Shown piece after piece: positions 23,251 through 27,296 of a stretch of 27,296 bases of DNA. The notes beneath the pieces are model-generated. The model saw only the letters and a list, made by a program, of their open reading frames with translations. It was not told the origin of the DNA and did not search any database. Every line of letters starts with the position of its first letter. Position 1 is the stretch's first letter. Origin of the DNA: JBBRWO01 sp038249135 (GTDB lineage: Bacteria; Actinomycetota; Coriobacteriia; Anaerosomatales; JAAXUF01); the NCBI GenBank assembly GCA_038249135.1, contig JBBRWO010000017.1, positions 1 to 27,296 of the forward strand, given 5' to 3'. The position numbers were made by a program, and so were the translations under genes.

Positions 23251-24217
23251 TTCGACACAGGCTGTGACCGGAACGCCGCAATCGCGCGGCCGTCGGCTCT
23301 CGGAGTTTCTCGGCTACACCCTCATGGTGCTGTCGGTGGTTTCTATCGTCGCAGTCTGCGCGGGTATTCTCGGCATACTGTTCTGGCAGGGAATCCACTC
23401 GATCGATTGGACCTTCCTGACTCAGGATCCCAATCCCAGTATCGCCGAGGGAGGCAGCTCTGGCGGGGTTCGTGCTCCGATCGCGGGTACGATTCTACTC
23501 ATCTTCATCTCGACCGTGCTCGTGGTGCCACTGGCGCTCGGCGCCGCAATCTACCTCGCCGATTACATGGATGAACGCTCGGTCTTCACCAAGGCGATTC
23601 GGCTGGGCGTCGAAGTGCTCGCCGGTGTGCCGAGCGTCGTATTCGGCATGTTCGGGCTCGCGATGTTCAGCGCGCCGTGGCTCGCCTTCATGTCGAGCAA
23701 GGGCGACGGCGCCGAGATTCAGGCTGCCTTCGGTCGCTCGTTCGTGGTCGCCTCTATCGTCATGGCGCTGCACATCATGCCGTTCGTGGTGAAGGTCATG
23801 GAAGAGGCAATCCGGTCGGTGCCTAAAGCATATCGCGATGCTGCCGCTGGACTTGGATTCACCAAATGGCGGGCGATTCGAACGATCGTGTTGCCTGCGG
23901 CCAAGCCCGGACTGGCTACGGCTGTGGTGCTGGGCATGGGGCTCGTCGCCGGTGACACCGCCATCGTGTGGCTGACACTCGGCGGCACGATGACCATGAG
24001 CGGCGCCGACGAGTGGTGGCTTCCATGGAACTGGGCGGCCCTGCTCACGGGCACTGGATCGACGCTGACCACGTTCACCTACTTCTCTTCACCCGCAGGA
24101 GACGGCAACGCTCCCGAGATGGCCTTCGGCGCGGCGTTTCTGTTGATCATGATCGTACTGGTGCTCAATGCCGTGGTCGTCTGGATAGGACGACGTTCAT
24201 CGCAGGAGCGCACATGA
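23240..24217 (+). CDS. pstA: Phosphate ABC transporter permease PstA
   Basis: This 325-residue permease pairs with PstC to form the membrane channel of the Pst importer. The GTG start at 23240 overlaps the pstC end by 11 bases. Family segments are LIFISTVLVVPLALGAAIYLADYM (about 86-109), VLAGVPSVVFGMFGLAMFS (126-144), and the EAA loop YRDAAAGLGFTKWRAIRTIVLPAAKPG (198-224) with the downstream GLVAGDTAIVWLTLGG. The C-terminal stretch after 260 includes a long loop (SGADEWWLPWNWAALLTGTGSTLTTFTYF) before the last helix, somewhat longer than typical PstA. Its stop overlaps the pstB ATG (ATGA). Function is clear from the family and the operon. Confidence 0.95.
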   Translation: MKSDSTQAVTGTPQSRGRRLSEFLGYTLMVLSVVSIVAVCAGILGILFWQGIHSIDWTFLTQDPNPSIAEGGSSGGVRAPIAGTILLIFISTVLVVPLALGAAIYLADYMDERSVFTKAIRLGVEVLAGVPSVVFGMFGLAMFSAPWLAFMSSKGDGAEIQAAFGRSFVVASIVMALHIMPFVVKVMEEAIRSVPKAYRDAAAGLGFTKWRAIRTIVLPAAKPGLATAVVLGMGLVAGDTAIVWLTLGGTMTMSGADEWWLPWNWAALLTGTGSTLTTFTYFSSPAGDGNAPEMAFGAAFLLIMIVLVLNAVVVWIGRRSSQERT

Positions 24218-25065
24218 ACCCGGAGGAATCATCCATGGATGCCGCGATCTCACTCGAGATGAACCACGATACGGCCGAGAGCACGGCCGCCGTCAGTATG
24301 CCCATCACGCCTCGGCTCAGGGTCGAGGACCTGTCGGCCTGGTACGGGCGCAAGTTGGCGCTGGATTCTGTCGCTCTCGACATCGAGGATCGCAAGATCA
24401 CCGCGCTCATCGGCCCGTCGGGCTGCGGGAAGTCGACGTTCCTGCGCACCCTGAACCGCCTGAACGACACGGTCTCGGGCTTTCGCGCCACCGGCAGCGT
24501 GCGACTGGGTGATACCGAAGTACTCGACTCGGCGCTCGACGTCGTTCGTCTGCGCAGGACGGTGGGTATGGTGTTTCAGCAGCCCAACCCATTCCCGATG
24601 ACGATCTTCGATAACATCGCCCTCGGAATCAAGGAGCACGAGCCGCGGATATCGCATCAGGCGCTGCGCGAGCGAGTGGAACAGAGCCTTGCTCGGGCGG
24701 GCTTGCTCGAGGAAGTAAAGGACGTTCTCAAGCGACAGTCGGCGCTCGCGCTGTCCGGCGGTCAGCAGCAGCGTCTCTGCATCGCACGGGCACTCGCTAT
24801 CAGCCCGAGCGTGTTGCTGCTCGACGAGCCGTGCGCCTCGCTCGACCCGATCTCCACGGCCCGGATTGAGGGACTACTCGTCGAACTCAAGCGCGATTTC
24901 ACGATCGTCATCGTGACGCACAACCTCCCTCAGGCGCGTCGAATCGCCGACGACACGGCATTCTTCCTGATGGGCCGTATGATTGAATCCGGATCCACCG
25001 AGGAGATGGCGACGACCCCCCAGTTCCCCCAGACGCAAGACTACTTCGCGGGGGCCTTCGGCTAG
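24214..25065 (+). CDS. pstB: Phosphate ABC transporter ATP-binding protein PstB
   Basis: This 283-residue ATPase powers phosphate import. Walker A is GPSGCGKST (67-75), the Q-loop VFQQPNPFPMTIFDNIALG (120-138) has the PstB-specific NPFPM, the signature LSGGQQQR is at 180-187, and Walker B is VLLLDEP (200-206), followed by CASLDPIST where Thr-Ser-Ala-Leu is more common. The switch His is in VTHNLPQARR. The ATG at 24214 overlaps the pstA stop and has AGGAG five bases upstream. A second ATG at 24235 has an even better GGAGG eight bases upstream; either is plausible, and the first 30 residues are outside the conserved domain. No phoU follows; the next gene starts a different unit. Confidence 0.95.
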   Translation: MNPEESSMDAAISLEMNHDTAESTAAVSMPITPRLRVEDLSAWYGRKLALDSVALDIEDRKITALIGPSGCGKSTFLRTLNRLNDTVSGFRATGSVRLGDTEVLDSALDVVRLRRTVGMVFQQPNPFPMTIFDNIALGIKEHEPRISHQALRERVEQSLARAGLLEEVKDVLKRQSALALSGGQQQRLCIARALAISPSVLLLDEPCASLDPISTARIEGLLVELKRDFTIVIVTHNLPQARRIADDTAFFLMGRMIESGSTEEMATTPQFPQTQDYFAGAFG

Positions 25066-25302
25066 ACCGCACGACATCACCACGGTCGACGTGGCGGACC
25101 GATTCCCCGCCGTTCGTCACGTCGGCAGGTGCGATTTCCAGAATATTGCCACCGTTCACCGACTCTCAGCCACCACTGACCGCCGCAGGAGCACCGTACG
25201 CCGACGAGTCGTGCGTGCGCCTCTATCCTTGTATGACTTATCGCCCGCCTGGGGCGACGCGTCACCCGCACGTAGGGTGCAAGAGTGGAGGGAAGGGACG
25301 CA
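25066..25302. other. Intergenic region between pstB and porG
   Basis: This is the longest gene-free stretch in the window (237 bases). Short inverted repeats occur near its start: CCACG/CGTGG around GTCGA, and GACGTG with CACGTC enclosing a GCGG/CCGC pair. None has a T-run, so a pstB terminator is uncertain. A promoter for porG is expected here; TATCCT (25224-25229) is the nearest -10-like hexamer but lacks a -35. GTTCACC occurs at about 25155, matching the core of actinobacterial PhoP boxes by chance or design. No tRNA-like or protein-coding signal was seen. Confidence 0.5.
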
Positions 25303-25875
25303 ATGCAGCTGACGGAGATTCGTTGGCATGCGCGCGCTGGTCAGGGAGCCGTCACGGCGGCCAAGGTCGTTGCCGAGACAGCACTTTCCGCTGACCAGTA
25401 CATGCAGGCCATGCCCGAGTACGGTCCTGAACGCATGGGTGCGCCCATCAAAGCGTTCACTCGGATCAGTGATGTGCCTATCGAGATTCACAACAACATC
25501 GAATTTCCCGATGTGGTCATCGTGCTCGATGAAACCCTGCTCGACGTGGTCGATGTGACGGAGGGCCTCAAGGCCAACGGCACGCTCATCATCAACACCT
25601 GCTCGCCGGCGGCCGGCGTCAAGACCGCGCTGGGCGTTCCGGAGACGATGAGAGTCGCTTGCGTGGACGCATCCGGCATCGCTCTGGATACCATCAAGCG
25701 CGACATCCCCAACACCCCCATCGTGGGTGCGCTCATGGGCGTCACCGGCATCATCGACGTTGAGGTGTTCAAGGGGCTGCTCGCCAAGAACCTGGCCAAG
25801 AAGTTTGGCCAGGAAATGATCGACGCGAACTGGACCGCCGTCGATCGTGCGTTCAAGGAGGTGACCGTAGCGTGA
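25303..25875 (+). CDS. porG: Pyruvate/2-oxoacid:ferredoxin oxidoreductase gamma subunit
   Basis: This 190-residue gamma subunit belongs to a 2-oxoacid:ferredoxin oxidoreductase, most likely acting on pyruvate (pyruvate + CoA to acetyl-CoA + CO2 with reduced ferredoxin). The typical start EIRWHARAGQGAVTAAKVVAE (residues 5-25) is followed by MPEYGPERMGAPIKAFTRI (about 39-57), then ANGTLIINTCSP and NTPIVGALMGVTGI, all standard for PorG. The ATG at 25303 has GAAGGGA upstream; the GTG six codons earlier precedes that site and is rejected. It is the first gene of a gamma-delta-alpha order characteristic of four-subunit enzymes of anaerobes. It overlaps porD (GTGA). Confidence 0.95.
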   Translation: MQLTEIRWHARAGQGAVTAAKVVAETALSADQYMQAMPEYGPERMGAPIKAFTRISDVPIEIHNNIEFPDVVIVLDETLLDVVDVTEGLKANGTLIINTCSPAAGVKTALGVPETMRVACVDASGIALDTIKRDIPNTPIVGALMGVTGIIDVEVFKGLLAKNLAKKFGQEMIDANWTAVDRAFKEVTVA

Positions 25876-26198
25876 GCAAGCCTTGGGATATCTCCAACAT
25901 CAGCGAGTGGACATGCGATGAGCTCCCGCGGGGAGCAGTCATTCCCACCGCTGGAAACTCCAACGATTACGTCACGGGCGGCTGGCGCAGCGAGCGCCCG
26001 TTCCGCGACGATGCTACGTGCACGCAGTGTCTGCTGTGCTGGGTGTTTTGCCCGGACACATCGGTTCTGGTCGCCGACGAGAAGGTCTACGACTTCGATC
26101 TCGAGCACTGCAAGGGCTGCGGCATCTGTGCCAAAGAGTGTCCGGTGGACGCCATCGAGATGGTGCCCGAGGGCTGCGAACTTCCGGGGGTGAAGTAA
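25872..26198 (+). CDS. porD: Pyruvate/2-oxoacid:ferredoxin oxidoreductase delta subunit (2[4Fe-4S] ferredoxin)
   Basis: This 108-residue delta subunit carries two [4Fe-4S] clusters that pass electrons from the catalytic site to ferredoxin. The first site is CTQCLLCWVFCPD (about residues 53-65). The second is CKGCGICAKECPVD (about 79-92). Each follows the CxxCxxCxxxCP rule; the first has a bulky CLLCWVFC version common in PorD. The N-terminal part (WTCDELPRGAVIPTAGNS) is the usual PorD lead-in. The GTG start at 25872 overlaps the porG stop by four bases, and porA begins three bases after its own stop, so all three genes are one operon. Confidence 0.96.
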   Translation: MSKPWDISNISEWTCDELPRGAVIPTAGNSNDYVTGGWRSERPFRDDATCTQCLLCWVFCPDTSVLVADEKVYDFDLEHCKGCGICAKECPVDAIEMVPEGCELPGVK

Positions 26199-26201
26199 CC
26201 G

Positions 26202-27296
26202 ATGCCGGAGCAGAAAACGGTAGCCACAACGGGTAACTCGCTCGTCGCCGAGGCGATGCGTCAGTGCGCGCCTGACATGATGGCCGCGTACCCGATCACG
26301 CCCCAGACGACGATCGTCGAGGAGTTCGCGAAGTTCGTCGCCGACGGTCGCGTTCACACCGAGTACGTCACCGTCGAGTCCGAGCACTCCGCCATGAGCG
26401 CCTGTGTCGGCGCCTCGGCGGCTGGTGCTCGCGTCATGACCGCGACCTCAAGCCAGGGCCTCGCGTACATGTGGGAAGAGCTCCACATCGCGTCAGGCCT
26501 GCGGCTCCCGATCGTCATGGCCAATGCGAACCGCGCTCTGGCCGCGCCGATCAACATCCACTGCGACCATAGCGACATCATGGGCGCGCGCGACACCGGC
26601 TGGATCATCTACTTCGCCGAGACCGCGCAGGAGGCCTACGACAACACGATCATGTCCTTGCGCGTCGCGGAGCACCCCAGCGTGATGCTGCCGGCGTTCA
26701 GTGCACTCGACGGGTTCATCACGACTCACTCCATCGACCGCGCGGAGATCATGGACGATGCGACGGTCAAGGCCTTCGTCGGCGACTACAAGCCGGAGAA
26801 CGCACTGCTCGATGTCGAGAACCCCACCAGCCACGGCAACTTCTCGGGGCTCGGGGGCACTTTCTTTCAGTTCAAGAAGGCGCAGCGCGATGCGATCGAC
26901 GGGTCGATGGCGATCATCAGGTCCGTCGGCGCGGAGTGGGCAGAGATCTGCGGCCGTCCGTTCGATGTCATCGAAGGCTGGGGTATGGAGGACGCCGAGT
27001 GCGTCATCGTCGCCATCGGCTCGACCGCCGGTAATGCCCGCCACGTGGCTCGCGAGTTGCGCGCAGAGGGCAAGAAGGTTGGCGTCCTCAAGATCCGGGT
27101 GTTCCGTCCCTTCCCGGCCACCGACATCGCCGCCGCACTCGTCGGTGTCAAGGCGGTCGCCGTGCTCGACCGCGCCGAGTCGTTTGGAGCCGAGGGCGGC
27201 CCGCTCTTCCTCGAGGTCCGCAGCGCGCTCTACGATGCGACCGAGCGTCCCGCGGTCGTCAATTACATCTACGGCCTCGGTGGCGCAGATGTGAGG
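26202..27296 (+). CDS. porA: Pyruvate/2-oxoacid:ferredoxin oxidoreductase alpha subunit, 3' end cut by window
   Basis: The frame from ATG 26202 is open for 365 codons to the window edge, so the C-terminus is missing. PorA binds the substrate side opposite thiamine diphosphate held by PorB. Family marks are GNSLVAEAMRQC near residue 11, AAYPITPQTTIVEEF (29-43), VESEHSAMSACVGASAAGARVMTATSSQGLAYMWEELH (about 58-95), ANANRALAAPINIHCDHSD (near 104-122), and late in the chain VLKIRVFRPFP and DRAESFGAEGGPLFLEV. No strong ribosome site is seen, only a GAAG-type stretch before the porD stop, consistent with coupling. A porB gene would be expected just beyond the window. Confidence 0.95.
   Translation, partial: MPEQKTVATTGNSLVAEAMRQCAPDMMAAYPITPQTTIVEEFAKFVADGRVHTEYVTVESEHSAMSACVGASAAGARVMTATSSQGLAYMWEELHIASGLRLPIVMANANRALAAPINIHCDHSDIMGARDTGWIIYFAETAQEAYDNTIMSLRVAEHPSVMLPAFSALDGFITTHSIDRAEIMDDATVKAFVGDYKPENALLDVENPTSHGNFSGLGGTFFQFKKAQRDAIDGSMAIIRSVGAEWAEICGRPFDVIEGWGMEDAECVIVAIGSTAGNARHVARELRAEGKKVGVLKIRVFRPFPATDIAAALVGVKAVAVLDRAESFGAEGGPLFLEVRSALYDATERPAVVNYIYGLGGADVR

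Noticed and set aside
25080..25125. Inverted repeats after pstB as a terminator
   Set aside because: The stems are short and interrupted, with no T-run; recorded only in the intergenic entry.

Overview
The window comes from a GC-rich, Gram-positive-like (monoderm), probably anaerobic bacterium of the Actinomycetota. The best guess is a Coriobacteriia-type lineage (Anaerosomatales/OPB41-like). The evidence is strong G/C preference at third codon positions, two secreted cell-wall-binding-repeat-2 (CWB2) proteins, a four-subunit-type pyruvate/2-oxoacid:ferredoxin oxidoreductase, frequent GTG starts, and a short SRP RNA next to dnaX. The lineage is inferred, not proved. No phage, insertion sequence, CRISPR array, tRNA or rRNA was seen. 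Nearly all the DNA is coding. The longest gene-free stretch is about 237 bases (25066-25302), so no gap exceeds 300 bases.

Layout. 1-2987 (minus): a truncated secreted/membrane alkaline-phosphatase-fold protein, a small acidic protein and a DUF1295 membrane reductase-like protein. 3139-4950 (plus): a coiled-coil membrane protein, a RimJ-like acetyltransferase and a lone ABC ATPase. 5030-6586 (plus): a PPC+CWB2 surface protein followed by a clear hairpin terminator. 6731-7959 (plus): a seven-helix membrane protein overlapping a HAD-type hydrolase. 7956-11693 (minus): a DEAD-box helicase, then a radical SAM ArsS-like enzyme, then a fused double transferase. 11773-12684 (minus) and 12816-13664 (plus): divergent NAD(P)-binding proteins (TIGR01777 and NmrA families). 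13682-15252 (minus): a nitroreductase overlapping an alpha/beta hydrolase. 15405-16100 (plus): a DedA protein. 16155-19359 (plus): SRP RNA, dnaX, ybaB/ebfC, recR. 19553-25065 (plus): a second CWB2 protein and pstS-pstC-pstA-pstB. 25303-27296 (plus): porG-porD-porA, with porA cut by the window end.

The most notable system is at 7956-10392. The radical SAM gene appears to stop at a TGA exactly where its family carries a Cys or selenocysteine in a C-terminal CxxCTAxAGSS(C/U) motif. Reading through that TGA gives five more residues and then a second TGA. A SECIS-like hairpin with a GGTC loop lies at the expected distance. The next gene fuses the two transferases known to travel with this rSAM/selenodomain family. 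I therefore annotate the radical SAM gene as a probable selenoprotein ending at 9316, not 9334.

Elsewhere the genes form ordinary functional units: replication/repair (dnaX, ybaB, recR with SRP RNA), high-affinity phosphate import (pstSCAB, with stable hairpins tuning readthrough and an unusual non-lipoprotein PstS), cell-surface proteins, and ferredoxin-linked oxoacid oxidation.
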